Source: Mumia quercus
GTDB lineage: Bacteria; Actinomycetota; Actinomycetes; Propionibacteriales; Nocardioidaceae
Reading direction: 5' to 3'
Assembly (NCBI RefSeq): GCF_025506335.1
Contig: NZ_JANZYO010000009.1
Coordinates: forward strand, 52,070-116,069
DNA length: 64,000 nt
The notes below the pieces were generated by a model that searched no databases, was not told where the DNA came from, and worked only from the letters and a program-made list of their open reading frames with translations. Positions within the stretch are counted from its first letter, which is position 1. Every line of letters begins with the position of its first letter. Positions 10,381 through 23,559 of the stretch are shown here, in pieces. A program made the translations under genes and the position numbers.

Positions 10381-10410
10381 ACCACCGTCCCGTGAGGCGG
10401 AGAAGGAGGT
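10381..10410 (+). promoter_or_regulatory. PyrR-binding RNA hairpin overlapping the pyrR ribosome binding site
   Basis: The loop sequence TCCCGTGAGG at 10388-10397 matches the PyrR-binding consensus UCCNGNGAGG known from Bacillus. It is closed by CCG/CGG (10385-10387 with 10398-10400). Below is a purine-rich bulge, and ACC at 10381-10383 can pair with GGT at 10408-10410, part of the AAGGAGGT ribosome binding site at 10403-10410. No terminator follows. So PyrR with UMP probably blocks translation of pyrR rather than transcription, as reported for Mycobacterium smegmatis. Confidence 0.7.
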
Positions 10411-10416
10411 CAGCCG

Positions 10417-10980
10417 GTGTCTGCGCACACCTCTGATTCGACCGTCGTCCTCGATTCTGGCGACATCTCCCGCGCGTTGACGCGCATCACCCACGAGATC
10501 ATCGAGAAGAACCGCGGCGCCGCCCAGGTCGTCGTGCTCGGGATCCCGACCCGCGGTGTCGAGCTCGGCCGCAGGGTCGCCGAACGGATGGGCGAGGTCG
10601 CCGGCCACCCTGTCCCGTACGGGTCGCTCGACATCACGATGTACCGCGACGACCTGCGGATGAAGCCCGCCCGCGCCCTGGAGAAGACCGACATCCCGGT
10701 CGACCTCGACGACCGCGTCGTCGTCCTCGTGGACGACGTGCTGTTCTCCGGCCGGACCATCCGGGCCGCCCTCGACGCGCTCAACGACCTCGGCCGCCCG
10801 CGCGCCGTGCAGCTGGCCGTCCTCGTCGACCGCGGCCACCGCGAGCTCCCGATCCGGGCGGATTTCGTCGGCAAGAACCTCCCCACCTCGCTCGCCGAGC
10901 AGGTCAAGGTCGCCGTCACCGGGCTCGACGACCGCGACGAGGTGCGGATCGTCTCCGCACCGAAGGGGGCCGGCGCGTGA
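10417..10980 (+). CDS. pyrR: Bifunctional pyr operon regulator/uracil phosphoribosyltransferase PyrR
   Basis: RNA-binding repressor of pyrimidine synthesis genes that also has a phosphoribosyltransferase fold. 187 residues. The PRPP-binding motif [20 protein letters not shown] is at about residues 104-123, and [18 protein letters not shown] holds the conserved flexible loop region; [11 protein letters not shown] is family-specific. The GTG start lies 6 nt after the strong AAGGAGGT ribosome binding site, which is part of the PyrR-binding hairpin. It leads an eight-gene operon for UMP synthesis and overlaps pyrB by 4 nt, so repression of its translation would affect the downstream genes by coupling. 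Confidence 0.96.
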   Translation: MSAHTSDSTVVLDSGDISRALTRITHEIIEKNRGAAQVVVLGIPTRGVELGRRVAERMGEVAGHPVPYGSLDITMYRDDLRMKPARALEKTDIPVDLDDRVVVLVDDVLFSGRTIRAALDALNDLGRPRAVQLAVLVDRGHRELPIRADFVGKNLPTSLAEQVKVAVTGLDDRDEVRIVSAPKGAGA

Positions 10981-11951
10981 GGCACCTTCTCTCCACCGGC
11001 GACCTGACCCGCGACGAGGCCGTCCTGCTCCTCGACACCGCCGAGGAGATGCGCTCGGTCGCCGAGCGCCCGATCAAGAAGCTCCCCACGCTGCGGGGCC
11101 GCACGGTCGTCAACCTCTTCTTCGAGGACTCGACCCGCACCCGCATCTCGTTCGAGGCCGCGGCCAAGCGGCTGTCGGCCGACGTCATCAACTTCGCCGC
11201 CAAGGGGTCGAGCGTCTCCAAGGGCGAGAGCCTCAAGGACACCGCGCTGACGCTGCAGGCGATGGGCGCCGACGCGGTCGTCATCCGGCACGGCGCCTCC
11301 GGTGCCCCCGCGCGCCTGGCCGCCGCGGGCTGGATCGACTCCGCGATCCTCAACGCGGGCGACGGCTCCCACGAGCACCCGACGCAGGCGCTGCTGGACG
11401 CGTTCACGATGCGCCGGCACCTCGCGCCCGGCCAGCACGGGCTGGACGGTCGCCGCGTCGCGATCGTCGGTGACGTCCTCCACAGCCGGGTCGCCCGTTC
11501 CAACGCCCTGCTGCTCAGCACGCTCGGCGCCGAGGTCACGCTGGTCGCACCACCGACGCTCATGCCGTACGGCGTCGACTCGTGGCCGGTCGAGACCTCC
11601 TACGACCTCGACCCGGTGCTGCCCAAGGCCGACGCCGTGATGATGCTGCGGGTGCAGCGCGAGCGGATGAACGCCGCGTACTTCCCGAGCGCCCGCGAGT
11701 ACAGCCGCCGCTACGGCCTCGACGGCAAGCGCATGGCCAAGCTGCCCGAGCACGCGATCGTCATGCACCCCGGCCCGATGAACCGCGGCATGGAGATCAC
11801 CGCCGACGTCGCCGACTCGACCCGCTCGGTGATCGTCGAGCAGGTCACCAACGGCGTGGCGGTCCGGATGGCCGCGCTCTACCTCCTGCTGAGCGGCGCA
11901 CGCGACGCCGCATCCGAGAACACCTCCGACACGACAGAAGGGCAGGCATGA
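10977..11951 (+). CDS. pyrB: Aspartate carbamoyltransferase catalytic subunit
   Basis: Condenses carbamoyl phosphate with aspartate, the first committed pyrimidine step. The 324-residue chain has the carbamoyl phosphate motif [13 protein letters not shown] near residue 45, the KGESLKDT 80s loop ([15 protein letters not shown]), the HPTQALLD motif at about residue 133, and LRVQRERM and HPGPMNRG in the aspartate-binding domain. No regulatory subunit gene (pyrI) is present, as expected outside enterobacteria. The C-terminal tail after LLLSGARDA is low in conservation. It is coupled by 4-nt overlaps to pyrR and pyrC. Confidence 0.97.
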   Translation: MRHLLSTGDLTRDEAVLLLDTAEEMRSVAERPIKKLPTLRGRTVVNLFFEDSTRTRISFEAAAKRLSADVINFAAKGSSVSKGESLKDTALTLQAMGADAVVIRHGASGAPARLAAAGWIDSAILNAGDGSHEHPTQALLDAFTMRRHLAPGQHGLDGRRVAIVGDVLHSRVARSNALLLSTLGAEVTLVAPPTLMPYGVDSWPVETSYDLDPVLPKADAVMMLRVQRERMNAAYFPSAREYSRRYGLDGKRMAKLPEHAIVMHPGPMNRGMEITADVADSTRSVIVEQVTNGVAVRMAALYLLLSGARDAASENTSDTTEGQA

Positions 11952-13249
11952 CCGCCTACGTCATCCGCAACGCGCACGTCCTCGGCACGCAGGTGGCCGA
12001 CCTGCGGATCGTCGACGGGGTGATCACCGACATCGGCGCCGACCTCGACACCACCGACGCCGAGGTCGTCGACGCGACCGACCTGGTCGCGCTGCCCGGC
12101 CTCGTCGACCTCCACACGCACCTGCGTGAGCCCGGCCGCGAGGATGCCGAGACGGTCGAGACCGGCACGCGCTCCGCGGCGGCCGGCGGCTTCACGCTCG
12201 TCCACGCGATGGCCAACACCGACCCCGTCGCCGACACCGCCGGCGTCGTCGAGCAGGTGTGGCGCCTCGGCCGCGAGCACGGCTACTGCGACGTCGCCCC
12301 GGTCGGCGCCGTCACCGTCGGCCTCGGCGGCGAGCAGCTCGCCGAGCTCGGCGCGATGGCCGACTCCGCCGCCCGCGTGCGCGTCTTCTCCGACGACGGC
12401 AAGTGCGTCTCCGACGCGGTGCTCATGCGCCGCGCCCTCGAGTACGTGAAGGCGTTCGACGGCGTCATCGCCCAGCACGCCCAGGAGCCCCGCCTCACCG
12501 AGGGCGCCCAGATGAACGAGGGCGAGCTCTCCGGCGTCCTCGGACTCACCGGCTGGCCCGCGGTCGCCGAGGAGGCGATCATCGCCCGCGACGTCCTCCT
12601 CGCCGAGCACGTCGGGTCGCGCCTGCACGTGTGCCACCTGTCCACCCGCGGCTCGGTCGAGATCGTGCGCTGGGCGAAGTCGCGCGGCATCGACGTCACC
12701 GCCGAGGTCACGCCGCACCACCTGTTGCTGACCGACGAGCTCGCCGCGTCGTACGACCCGATCTACAAGGTCAACCCGCCGCTGCGCACCGCCGACGACG
12801 TCGCGGCGCTGCGCGAGGCGCTCGCCGAGGGAGTCATCGACATCGTCGCCACCGACCACGCCCCGCACCCCAGCGAGGACAAGGACTGCGAGTGGGCCGC
12901 GGCCGCCTTCGGGATGACCGGCCTGGAGACCGCGCTGTCGGTCGTGCAGCAGACCATGGTCGACACCGGCCTGCTGGACTGGGCCGGCGTCGCCGAGCGG
13001 ATGTCGGCCAAGCCGGCCGAGATCGGGCGGGTCGCCGGGCACGGTCGTCCACTGGCCGTCGGCGAGCCCGCGAACATCGTTCTCTACGACCCGCGGTCCA
13101 CGCGCGTCGTCCGACCCGAGGAGGCCGTCTCGCGCTCCCGCAACACCCCGTACGCCGGCCGCGAGCTCCCCGGACGGGTCGTCGCGACGTTCCTGCGCGG
13201 CAGGCCGACCGTCCTCGACGGCGTCGTCGTCGAGGAGGTGGCCGCATGA
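11948..13249 (+). CDS. pyrC: Dihydroorotase
   Basis: Cyclises N-carbamoyl-aspartate to dihydroorotate; a zinc amidohydrolase of class I, 433 residues. The metal-binding HxH motif is in [13 protein letters not shown] (near residue 55); other metal-site histidines are in [16 protein letters not shown], and the catalytic Asp is in IVATDHAPH near residue 300. The position normally held by carboxylated Lys in class II forms is Asp in this type (FSDDGK). ATG 11948 overlaps the pyrB stop by 4 nt; upstream frame extension is not conserved. Its stop overlaps carA's ATG. Standard member of the operon. Confidence 0.97.
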   Translation: MTAYVIRNAHVLGTQVADLRIVDGVITDIGADLDTTDAEVVDATDLVALPGLVDLHTHLREPGREDAETVETGTRSAAAGGFTLVHAMANTDPVADTAGVVEQVWRLGREHGYCDVAPVGAVTVGLGGEQLAELGAMADSAARVRVFSDDGKCVSDAVLMRRALEYVKAFDGVIAQHAQEPRLTEGAQMNEGELSGVLGLTGWPAVAEEAIIARDVLLAEHVGSRLHVCHLSTRGSVEIVRWAKSRGIDVTAEVTPHHLLLTDELAASYDPIYKVNPPLRTADDVAALREALAEGVIDIVATDHAPHPSEDKDCEWAAAAFGMTGLETALSVVQQTMVDTGLLDWAGVAERMSAKPAEIGRVAGHGRPLAVGEPANIVLYDPRSTRVVRPEEAVSRSRNTPYAGRELPGRVVATFLRGRPTVLDGVVVEEVAA

Positions 13250-14414
13250 GCCGCACCCCCGCGATCCTCGTGCTCGAGGACGGACGCACCTTCCACGGCG
13301 AGTCGTACGGCGCGCTCGGCGAGACGGTCGGAGAGGCCGTGTTCTCCACCGGCATGACCGGCTACCAGGAGACGCTCACCGACCCGTCGTACCGGCGCCA
13401 GGTCGTCGTCATGACCGCCCCGCACGTCGGCAACACAGGCATCAACACCGAGGACCCGGAGTCGAGCCGCATCTGGGTCGCCGGGTACGTCGTGCGCGAC
13501 CCCGCCCGCGTCGCCAGCAGCTGGCGGGCGACCCGCACGCTCGAGGAGGACCTCGCCGAGCAGGGGATCGTCGGCATCAGCGGCGTCGACACGCGCGCGC
13601 TGACCCGTCACCTGCGCGAGCGCGGCGCCATGCGTGTCGGGATCAGCTCGGTGTCGACCGACGCCGAGGCGCTCCTGGCGACGGTCAAGTCCGCGCCGTC
13701 GATGTCCGGCGCCGATCTCGCGGGCGAGGTCACGACCGCTGAGCCGTACGTGGTGCCGGCGCAGGGCGACAAGCGCCTCACCGTCGCCGCCGTCGACCTC
13801 GGCATCAAGGCCATGACGCCGCAGCGGATGGCCGAGCGCGGCATCGAGGTGCACGTGCTGCCCGCCGACGCGACGCTCGAGCAGGTCCGGGCGACCGGGG
13901 CCGACGGCGTGTTCTTCTCCAACGGCCCCGGAGACCCGGCGGCCACGACGGACGCGGTCGCGCTGCTCCAGGACGTGCTGCGCGACGGCACGCCGTTCTT
14001 CGGGATCTGCTTCGGCAACCAGATGCTGGGCCGCGCGCTCGGCCTGGAGACGTACAAGCTCAAGTACGGCCACCGGGGCATCAACCAGCCCGTCATGGAC
14101 CGGACGACGAGCAAGGTCGAGATCACTGCGCACAACCACGGGTTCGCCGTGGCGTGGCCGGGTGACCTCGACGCGCCGCACGAGACCCCGTACGGGCAGG
14201 CGAGCGTGAGCCACGTCTGCCTCAACGACGACGTCGTCGAGGGCCTGGAGGTCCACGACGCCGACGGCGAGCTGCTGGCCTTCAGCGTGCAGTACCACCC
14301 GGAGGCCGCGGCGGGACCGCACGACGCCGAGTACCTGTTCGACCGGTTCGCCGACCTCATGCGGGCCCGACGCGGCGAGACCACCGAAGCCACGACCGAA
14401 GGGACGGTGCGCTG

Positions 14415-14415
<1 letters not shown>
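13246..14415 (+). CDS. carA: Carbamoyl phosphate synthetase, glutaminase subunit
   Basis: Releases ammonia from glutamine and channels it to CarB. 389 residues. The N-terminal small-subunit domain runs from [14 protein letters not shown] to about residue 150 ([16 protein letters not shown]). The class I glutamine amidotransferase domain follows ([16 protein letters not shown] onward): the nucleophile Cys is in [11 protein letters not shown] near residue 252, and the His-Glu pair is in [11 protein letters not shown] near residue 350. The ATG follows GAGGAGG at 13232-13238 by 7 nt and overlaps the pyrC stop by 4 nt. The stop overlaps carB's ATG as TGATG. Confidence 0.98.
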
Positions 14416-17734
<3,319 letters not shown>

Positions 17735-17738
<4 letters not shown>

Positions 17739-18580
17739 GCGCGACACAGGTCCGCGGGGCCGTCGTCTCCCGTACACCGGTCGGTGACTACCACCACCTG
17801 GTGATCGCGGCCGAGGGCATCGCCGAGAGCGCCCGGCCCGGGCACTTCGTGGCCCTGGCCGTCGGCGGAGCCGACAGCGGCATGCTGCTGCGACGCGCCT
17901 TCTCGATCTACCGCACGTCCACGACCGGCCGTCACGGCGAGACCGTCGAGATCGTCTTCGCGGCGCACGGCAAGGGCACGCGCTGGATGGCCGACCTCGC
18001 GCCCGGCGACCCGATCGACGTCGTCGGCCCGGTGGGCCGCCCGTTCGCCCTGCCCAAGGAGCCCGTGTCCTGCGTGCTCGTCGGCGGCGGCTACGGCTCG
18101 GCGCCGATGTTCGCGCTCGCGAGCGCGCTTCGCGACCGCGGGTGCGCGGCCCACCTGGTCCTCGGCGCCGCGACGACGCCGCGGCTCTTCGGCGTGCTGG
18201 AGGCCAACAAGGTCGCCACGAGCGTCCACGTGACCACAGAGGACGGGTCGACCGGCACCCGCGGACGCGTCACCGACGTCCTGCCGGCGCTCGTCGACGA
18301 CACCGACGCCGCCGTGGTGTACGCCTGCGGTCCGATGGGGATGCTCCGTGCGGTGTCCGACGTCGCGGAGGAGAACGGTGCCTGGAGCCAGTGCGCCGTC
18401 GAGGAGTCGATGGCCTGCGGGATCGGCGTCTGCATGACGTGCGTCCTGCCCGTGGAGGGGGAGGACGGCATCGTCAGGATGGTGCGCAGCTGCGTCGAGG
18501 GCCCGGTCTTCCGCGGCGACCGGGTGCGCTGGGACGCGGTCGGGACGATCCCGCCGGGGACGTTGGGAGGACCGCGATGA
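17735..18580 (+). CDS. pyrK: Dihydroorotate dehydrogenase electron transfer subunit (PyrK-like)
   Basis: FAD/[2Fe-2S] reductase subunit that passes electrons from dihydroorotate dehydrogenase 1B to NAD+. 281 residues. The FAD-binding part has [13 protein letters not shown] (RxFS motif) at residues 47-59; the NAD-binding part has [16 protein letters not shown] and [12 protein letters not shown]; the C-terminal iron-sulfur ligands are in [16 protein letters not shown] (three Cys) plus RSCVEGPVF (fourth Cys). All four cysteines are present. The start GTG 17735 overlaps the carB stop by 4 nt. Its position directly before pyrD confirms the class 1B heterodimer rather than a respiratory class 2 enzyme. 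Confidence 0.94.
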
Positions 18581-19533
18581 CCGCCGTACGTGGGGCCGCG
18601 ATCGCGGCCGCCGAGGTCGACCTCGGCGTCGACCTGTGCGGCCTCGCGCTGCCCAACCCGGTGATGACCGCGTCGGGGTGCGCGGCTGCCGGTCGTGAGC
18701 TCGACCAGTTCTTCGACGTCGCCGCCCTCGGCGCGATCGTCACGAAGTCGATCATGCTCAACCCCCGCTCGGGCCGCCCGACCCCGCGGATGGTCGAGAC
18801 GCCGTCCGGGATGCTCAACTCGATCGGCCTCCAGGGCCCCGGGATCGACGCGTTCCTCGCGCGCGACCTCCCGTGGCTGGTCCAGCGCGGGGCCCGTGCG
18901 GTCGTGTCGATCGCGGGGGAGAAGCCCGCCGACTACGTCGAGCTGGCCCGCCGCGTGGGGCAGGCCCCCGGCGTCGCCGCCATCGAGGTCAACATCTCCT
19001 GCCCGAACGTCGAGAACCGCGGCATGGTCTTCGCGTGCGACCCCGAGTCGTCGTACCGGGTGATGGAGGAGGTCCGTCCTCACATCCCGCGCGACATCCC
19101 GGTGTTCGCCAAGCTCACGCCCGACGTCACCGACATCGCCTCGATCGCCGGTGCTGTGGCCGAGGCGGGGGCCGACGGCGTCACGGTGATCAACACGCTC
19201 CTCGGCCTCGCGATGGACCCCGACACGCTCAAGCCGCGTCTGGGCGGCGTGACCGGGGGGCTGAGCGGACCCGCCGTACGCCCGGTGGCCGTGCGCGCGG
19301 TCTGGCAGATCCGCAAGGCGCTGCCGGACCTCCCGATCATCGGGGTCGGCGGCATCCGTACCGGGTTCGACGCGCTCGAGTTCGTGCTCGCGGGCGCCGA
19401 TGCGGTGCAGGTCGGCACCGTCATCTTCCACGACCCCTCGGCGCCGATGCGGATCGTCGGCGAGCTGCGCGACGAGCTCGCGCAGCGGGGGATCAAGACG
19501 CTCGACGAGGTGAGAGGGACAGCGCATGACTGA
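18577..19533 (+). CDS. pyrD: Dihydroorotate dehydrogenase, class 1B catalytic subunit
   Basis: Oxidises dihydroorotate to orotate with FMN. 318 residues, TIM-barrel. Class 1 is shown by the catalytic Cys in EVNISCPNVENRG near residue 140 (class 2 has Ser). FMN-binding segments include PVMTASGCAAAG, VTKSIMLNPRSG and IIGVGGIRTGFDALEF. The start ATG overlaps the PyrK-like gene by 4 nt. With that subunit it would use NAD+ as acceptor. Many actinobacteria carry the quinone-linked class 2 enzyme, so the 1B pair is a lineage character worth noting. pyrF follows with an 8-nt overlap. Confidence 0.96.
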   Translation: MTAVRGAAIAAAEVDLGVDLCGLALPNPVMTASGCAAAGRELDQFFDVAALGAIVTKSIMLNPRSGRPTPRMVETPSGMLNSIGLQGPGIDAFLARDLPWLVQRGARAVVSIAGEKPADYVELARRVGQAPGVAAIEVNISCPNVENRGMVFACDPESSYRVMEEVRPHIPRDIPVFAKLTPDVTDIASIAGAVAEAGADGVTVINTLLGLAMDPDTLKPRLGGVTGGLSGPAVRPVAVRAVWQIRKALPDLPIIGVGGIRTGFDALEFVLAGADAVQVGTVIFHDPSAPMRIVGELRDELAQRGIKTLDEVRGTAHD

Positions 19534-20341
19534 GGCCTTCGGAACGCGGCTGAGTGCCGCTGTCGCACGGTACGGGCCGCTGTGCGTCGGGATCGACCCG
19601 CACGCCTCGCTCCTGGCCTCGTGGGGCCTGCCCGACGACGTGTCGGGGCTGGAGCGCTTCGCCGCGACGAGCGTCGAGGCGCTGGCGGGACAGGTCGCGG
19701 TCGTCAAGCCGCAGTCGGCGTTCTTCGAGCGGCACGGAGCCGCCGGCGTCGCCGTCCTGGAGCGCACGATCCGCGACGCCCGCGACGCGGGTCTGCTCGT
19801 GCTCCTCGACGTCAAGCGCGGTGACATCGGCTCGACCGCGCAGGCGTACGCCGACGCGTACCTGGACGCCGCCTCGCCGATGCAGGCCGACGCCGTCACG
19901 GTCAGCCCGTACCTCGGGTTCGGCTCGCTCGAGCCGTTCCTCACCAGCGCCGAGCGCAACGGTGGAGGCGTGTTCGTGCTCGCCCTCACCTCCAACCCGG
20001 AGGGGCCGGAGGTGCAGCACGCACGCGTGGGGGAGAGGTCGGTGGCGGGCGTGATGCTCGACCACCTGCGGGCGCGCAACGCCGACGCCTCCCCGCAGGG
20101 CTCGTACGGTGCCGTGGTCGGAGCGACCGTCGGGGAGCTCGAGGAGGACGTGGCGATCAACGGACCACTGCTGGTGCCGGGGTTCGGCGCCCAGGGCGGC
20201 ACGGTGGAGGACCTGCGGCGCCTCTTCGGGCACGTGTGGGACCACGTCGTCCCCGCGAGCTCTCGGGGGGTCCTGGCGGCCGGTCCCGACGTGCGTGCGC
20301 TGCGCGCGGCGGCCGCCGCGACAGCTGACCAGCTGCGCTGA
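19526..20341 (+). CDS. pyrF: Orotidine 5'-phosphate decarboxylase (type 2)
   Basis: Decarboxylates OMP to UMP, the last step of the pathway. 271 residues, longer than the classic PyrF and of the type 2 form found in mycobacteria. Key segments: LCVGIDPHASLLASWG near the start, VVKPQSAFFERHG, and the catalytic DVKRGDIGSTAQAYADA with the Asp-Lys-Asp triad near residue 95. LVPGFGAQGGT is the phosphate-binding loop. ATG 19526 overlaps pyrD by 8 nt. It ends the operon. orotate phosphoribosyltransferase (pyrE) is absent from the window, as in many actinobacteria where it lies elsewhere. Confidence 0.95.
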   Translation: MTEAFGTRLSAAVARYGPLCVGIDPHASLLASWGLPDDVSGLERFAATSVEALAGQVAVVKPQSAFFERHGAAGVAVLERTIRDARDAGLLVLLDVKRGDIGSTAQAYADAYLDAASPMQADAVTVSPYLGFGSLEPFLTSAERNGGGVFVLALTSNPEGPEVQHARVGERSVAGVMLDHLRARNADASPQGSYGAVVGATVGELEEDVAINGPLLVPGFGAQGGTVEDLRRLFGHVWDHVVPASSRGVLAAGPDVRALRAAAAATADQLR

Positions 20342-20376
20342 GGTGTCGAGGGGTCGAGACTGAGCCGGACTGCCGC

Positions 20377-20382
20377 TAAGGT
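20377..20382 (+). promoter_or_regulatory. -10 box of the small lipoprotein gene
   Basis: TAAGGT matches TAnnnT and lies about 108 nt before the lipoprotein ATG, giving a leader of about 100 nt. The leader is GC-rich; I see no known riboswitch in it. AAGGAG at 20480-20485 is the ribosome binding site. Confidence 0.35.
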
Positions 20383-20490
20383 GGCAGACGCCCTGCGGCG
20401 ACGTCCCGGTCCCGGTCGCCGCTCCGGTCCGTCACCTGGACCCACGACACCCCGGGCCGCGTCTGGTGGCCCGATGACAAGGAGCAACTC

Positions 20491-20853
20491 ATGCGCCGAC
20501 TCACGTTCGCCTTCGCGAGCGCCACGCTCGCCCTGGCCGCGCTGACCGGGTGCGGCGGCGACGGTGGCGACGACACCGCCGCCTACTGCGACGAGGTCGA
20601 GACCGCCGGCAAGAAGCTCAGCGACACCACGTCCCCGGCCGACCTCGACAAGGTCATGGGCAACCTCAAGAAGGTGCGCGACTCGGCGCCCGAGTCCGTC
20701 AAGGACGACTGGGGGACGCTGGTCGACGCCTACGAGTCGGCGCAGAAGGGCGACGTCGCGAAGCTCGACCAGGACGCCCTCCAGAAGGCGGGCGAAGCCA
20801 TCGACAAGCAGGTCAAGAAGGACTGCGACCTCGACCTCGACAACATCTCGTGA
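20491..20853 (+). CDS. Small secreted lipoprotein, function unknown
   Basis: 120 residues with a lipoprotein signal: MRRLTFAFASATLALAAL followed by lipobox LTGC, Cys21. A Gly/Asp-rich linker follows, then a helical, charged domain with two cysteines (AYCDEVETAG near residue 33 and KKDCDLDL near the C-terminus) that could form a disulfide outside the cell. I do not recognise the family beyond general resemblance to small actinobacterial lipoproteins of this size. It has its own promoter-like box and is followed by a strong hairpin terminator, so it is a single-gene unit between pyrF and mihF. ATG follows AAGGAG by 5 nt. Confidence 0.75.
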   Translation: MRRLTFAFASATLALAALTGCGGDGGDDTAAYCDEVETAGKKLSDTTSPADLDKVMGNLKKVRDSAPESVKDDWGTLVDAYESAQKGDVAKLDQDALQKAGEAIDKQVKKDCDLDLDNIS

Positions 20854-20858
20854 CCCGA

Positions 20859-20888
20859 ACGGCCCCGTCTCTCACCGGTCGGGGCCGT
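20859..20888 (+). terminator. Hairpin terminator after the lipoprotein gene
   Basis: ACGGCCCCG (20859-20867) and CGGGGCCGT (20880-20888) form a perfect 9-bp stem with a 12-nt loop, starting 6 nt after the stop codon. There is no real T-run after it, as is common for actinobacterial terminators. Confidence 0.7.
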
Positions 20889-20939
20889 GACGCGATTCTC
20901 ATCGACGGGCCCGCGCGGGCGGGGTGCGGGCTAGCCGTT

Positions 20940-20945
20940 TAGGCT
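20940..20945 (+). promoter_or_regulatory. -10 box upstream of mihF
   Basis: TAGGCT at 20940-20945, about 100 nt before the mihF start. A second candidate, TAAGTT at 21006-21011, is closer. Either could start the mihF-gmk-rpoZ transcript. Confidence 0.35.
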
Positions 20946-21047
20946 GTCCCGCGGCTCGGCGCAGCACGGTGCGACTTCCTGTTGCCGCTGCGCAGACGCC
21001 CTCGCTAAGTTCACTCCCATCGACCAACCCGTACGAGGTGACCCACG

Positions 21048-21368
21048 TTGGCTCTTCCTCCGCTCACCCCTGAGCAGCGCCAGGCGGCGCTGGAGAAGGC
21101 GGCGGCCGCGCGCCGTGAGCGCGCCGAGATCAAGAACCGTCTCAAGCACTCCGGTGCGTCGCTTTCCGAGGTCCTGGAGGAGGGCCAGACCAACGAGGTG
21201 GTCGGCAAGATGAAGGTCTACGACCTCCTTCAGTCCATGCCGGGACTCGGCAAGGTCCGGGCGCGCCAGCTCATGGAGCGGATCGGGATCGCCGACTCGC
21301 GCCGCGTGCGGGGCCTGGGCGTCAAGCAGATCGCGGCGCTGGAGCAAGAGTTCGCCAACCGTGGCTGA
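21048..21368 (+). CDS. mihF: Actinobacterial integration host factor (mIHF)
   Basis: Nucleoid-associated DNA-bending protein unrelated to enterobacterial IHF, essential in mycobacteria. 106 residues. It begins [19 protein letters not shown], the family N-terminal helix, followed by a basic stretch ([16 protein letters not shown]), then a helix-two-turn-helix fold with [20 protein letters not shown] and the closing [18 protein letters not shown]. The start is TTG at 21048, supported by GAGGTG at 21035-21040 and by the conserved ALP N-terminus. It overlaps gmk by 8 nt; mihF-gmk-rpoZ order is conserved in Actinobacteria and is a strong lineage marker. Confidence 0.93.
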   Translation: MALPPLTPEQRQAALEKAAAARRERAEIKNRLKHSGASLSEVLEEGQTNEVVGKMKVYDLLQSMPGLGKVRARQLMERIGIADSRRVRGLGVKQIAALEQEFANRG

Positions 21369-21984
21369 CGAGACGACGTCACGAGCCGCCGGGCACGCCC
21401 GGCGGCTCGTCGTCCTCGCCGGACCCACCGCCGTCGGCAAGGGCACCGTCGCGGCCCGTGTACGCGCGGAGCACCCGGAGATCTGGATCTCCGTGTCCGC
21501 CACGACCCGCGCTCCGCGCCCCGGAGAGGTCGACGGCGTCCACTACCACTTCGTGTCTGCGGAGGAGTTCGACCGGCTGGTCGACGACGGGCAGATGCTC
21601 GAGTGGGCCGTCGTCCACGGGAGCAACCGGTACGGCACGCCCCGCGGTCCGGTCGAGGAGCACCTCGCCGCCGGCGTCCCCGCCCTGCTCGAGATCGACC
21701 TGCAGGGTGCGCGCCAGGTACGCGAGGCGATGCCCGAGGCGCTGTTCGTCTTCCTCAAGCCGCCCTCGTGGGACGAGCTCGTCAGCCGGCTCGTCGGCCG
21801 CGGCACCGAGGACGAGGCGGAGCGCGAGCGTCGTCTGGCCACCGCCCGCGTCGAGCTCGCCGCGGAGGACGAGTTCGACGTCACGATCGTGAACGCCGAC
21901 GTGGGCCACGCGTGCGACGAGTTGGTAGCATTGATCGAGAATCCGCCCGACTCCGTTCGGGCATCATCCACGACTTCTCTGTGA
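21361..21984 (+). CDS. gmk: Guanylate kinase
   Basis: Phosphorylates GMP to GDP with ATP. 207 residues. The P-loop is [15 protein letters not shown] near residue 20, a slight variant (Thr-Ala) of the common GPSGVGKGT. The GMP-binding region [21 protein letters not shown] and [14 protein letters not shown] match the family, as does [19 protein letters not shown]. The C-terminus is extended by a few Ser/Thr-rich residues. The start GTG overlaps the mihF stop by 8 nt. An alternative start further in would remove the basic lead segment but keep the P-loop. rpoZ follows after 9 nt. Confidence 0.95.
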   Translation: MADETTSRAAGHARRLVVLAGPTAVGKGTVAARVRAEHPEIWISVSATTRAPRPGEVDGVHYHFVSAEEFDRLVDDGQMLEWAVVHGSNRYGTPRGPVEEHLAAGVPALLEIDLQGARQVREAMPEALFVFLKPPSWDELVSRLVGRGTEDEAERERRLATARVELAAEDEFDVTIVNADVGHACDELVALIENPPDSVRASSTTSL

Positions 21985-21993
21985 GGCCACGAC

Positions 21994-22272
21994 GTGTCCG
22001 GCACCCAGGCTGCCCCCGAGGGCATCACCTTCCCGCCCATCGACGACCTGCTGACCAAGGTCGACTCCAAGTACGAGCTGGTGCTCGTCAGCGCCAAGCG
22101 TGCCCGCCAGATCAACGCCTACTACTCCCAGCTGGGCGAGGGTCTGCTCGAGTACGTCGGCCCGCTCCTCGACACCCACGTCCAGGAGAAGCCGCTCTCG
22201 ATCTCGCTGCGTGAGATCAACGAGGGTCTGCTCCAGACCGAGACCGTGGAGCCCGACGCCGAGCAGGAGTGA
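21994..22272 (+). CDS. rpoZ: RNA polymerase omega subunit
   Basis: Small subunit that aids folding and assembly of beta-prime in RNA polymerase. 92 residues. Conserved segments: [38 protein letters not shown] (the core helix contacting beta-prime) and [15 protein letters not shown]. The GTG at 21994 follows GAGGCCACGAC, with GAGG about 8 nt upstream. In other bacteria omega is involved in ppGpp response; in actinobacteria the residues vary. Located between gmk and coaBC as in mycobacteria and Streptomyces. Confidence 0.95.
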   Translation: MSGTQAAPEGITFPPIDDLLTKVDSKYELVLVSAKRARQINAYYSQLGEGLLEYVGPLLDTHVQEKPLSISLREINEGLLQTETVEPDAEQE

Positions 22273-22313
22273 ACCTCCTCCACCCGGACACCGACGACAG
22301 TGAGCGCCCTCCT

Positions 22314-23534
22314 ATGAGCAGTGTCGTGCTGGGTGTCGGCGGCGGGATCGCGGCGTACAAGGCCGCCGAGATCCTCCGCCGTCTCAGCGAGTCCGGCCAC
22401 CGCGTGACGGTGGTCCCGACCGCGGCAGCGCTCAAGTTCGTCGGCGCGCCGACCTGGGAGGCGCTGTCCGGCCGCCCCGTGAGCACGGACGTCTTCACCT
22501 CCGTGCCCGAGGTCCCGCACGTCTCCATCGGTCAGGCGGCCGATCTCGTCGTCGTCGCCCCGGCCACCGCCGACCTCCTCGCGAAGGCCGCGCACGGCCT
22601 CGCCGACGACCTCCTCACCAACACCCTGCTCACGGCGCGCTGCCCCGTGGTGATGGCGCCCGCGATGCACACCGAGATGTGGGAGCACCCCGCGACGCAG
22701 GCCAACGTCGCGACGCTGCGGTCGCGCGGCGTCGTCGTGATCGAGCCCGCCGTCGGCCGGCTGACCGGCAAGGACTCCGGCAAGGGCCGTCTGCCGGACC
22801 CCGCCGACATCGTCGACGCCGCGATGGCGGTCCTCGAGCGCGGCGCGCACGGGGGCGCCGACCTCGCCGACGTACGACTCCTGGTCAGCGCCGGCGGCAC
22901 CCGCGAGTACCTCGATCCCGTCCGCTACCTCGGCAACCGCTCGTCGGGCCGGCAAGGTGTCGCGGTGGCGCAGGCGGCGGCCAGCAGGGGAGCGAAGGTG
23001 ACGCTCGTGGCGGCCAACGTCGCGATCCCGGTCCCCGCCGGCATCGACGTGGTCCGTGTCGAGACGACTGTCGAGCTGCACGACGCGATGCTGGAGCGCT
23101 CGGCGGCGGCCGACGTCGTCGTGATGGCCGCGGCGCCGGCCGACTTCCGTCCGGCGAGCACCGCTCGGACGAAGATCAAGAAGAACGACGCAGGCGCGGT
23201 CCCGGACGTCACGCTCGTCCAGAACCCCGACATCCTGCGCGACCTCGTGCAGCGGCGCGGCGACGCGGCGGCGCCGCTGATCGTCGGGTTCGCGGCCGAG
23301 ACCGGCGACGACGAGGGCGGCGTGCTCGACCACGCGCGCGCCAAGCTGGCCCGCAAGGGCACCGACTACCTCGTGGTCAACGACGTCAGCGAGGGCAAGG
23401 CCTTCGACCGCGCCGAGAACGAGGTCGTGATCCTCGGCAGCGACGGCAGCGCGGTCGAGATCCCGTACGGCCCGAAGATCGCCGTCGCCCACGCCATCTG
23501 TGACACCATCGCCCGCCGGATGGACAAAGGCTGA
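22314..23534 (+). CDS. coaBC: Bifunctional phosphopantothenoylcysteine decarboxylase/synthetase
   Basis: Two steps of coenzyme A synthesis in one protein. From ATG 22314 it is 406 residues. The N-terminal CoaC flavoprotein domain has [18 protein letters not shown], the catalytic His region in [28 protein letters not shown], and PAMHTEMW with the PxMNxxMW motif. The CoaB domain (after about residue 185) has [20 protein letters not shown], the AAPADFRP motif and KIKKND. An in-frame GTG at 22269 overlaps the rpoZ stop and would add 15 non-conserved residues; I prefer 22314 because homologues start right before the VVLGVGGG strand, but the ribosome binding site there is weak. Confidence 0.94.
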   Translation: MSSVVLGVGGGIAAYKAAEILRRLSESGHRVTVVPTAAALKFVGAPTWEALSGRPVSTDVFTSVPEVPHVSIGQAADLVVVAPATADLLAKAAHGLADDLLTNTLLTARCPVVMAPAMHTEMWEHPATQANVATLRSRGVVVIEPAVGRLTGKDSGKGRLPDPADIVDAAMAVLERGAHGGADLADVRLLVSAGGTREYLDPVRYLGNRSSGRQGVAVAQAAASRGAKVTLVAANVAIPVPAGIDVVRVETTVELHDAMLERSAAADVVVMAAAPADFRPASTARTKIKKNDAGAVPDVTLVQNPDILRDLVQRRGDAAAPLIVGFAAETGDDEGGVLDHARAKLARKGTDYLVVNDVSEGKAFDRAENEVVILGSDGSAVEIPYGPKIAVAHAICDTIARRMDKG

Positions 23535-23553
23535 CCCGGGCCCTCGTGCGGTA

Positions 23554-23559
23554 TAGGCT
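23554..23559 (+). promoter_or_regulatory. -10 box of metK
   Basis: TAGGCT within TATAGGCT at 23552-23559, 37 nt before the metK GTG. The short leader carries GAAAGGA (23584-23590) as ribosome binding site and leaves no room for a SAM riboswitch. Confidence 0.5.
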
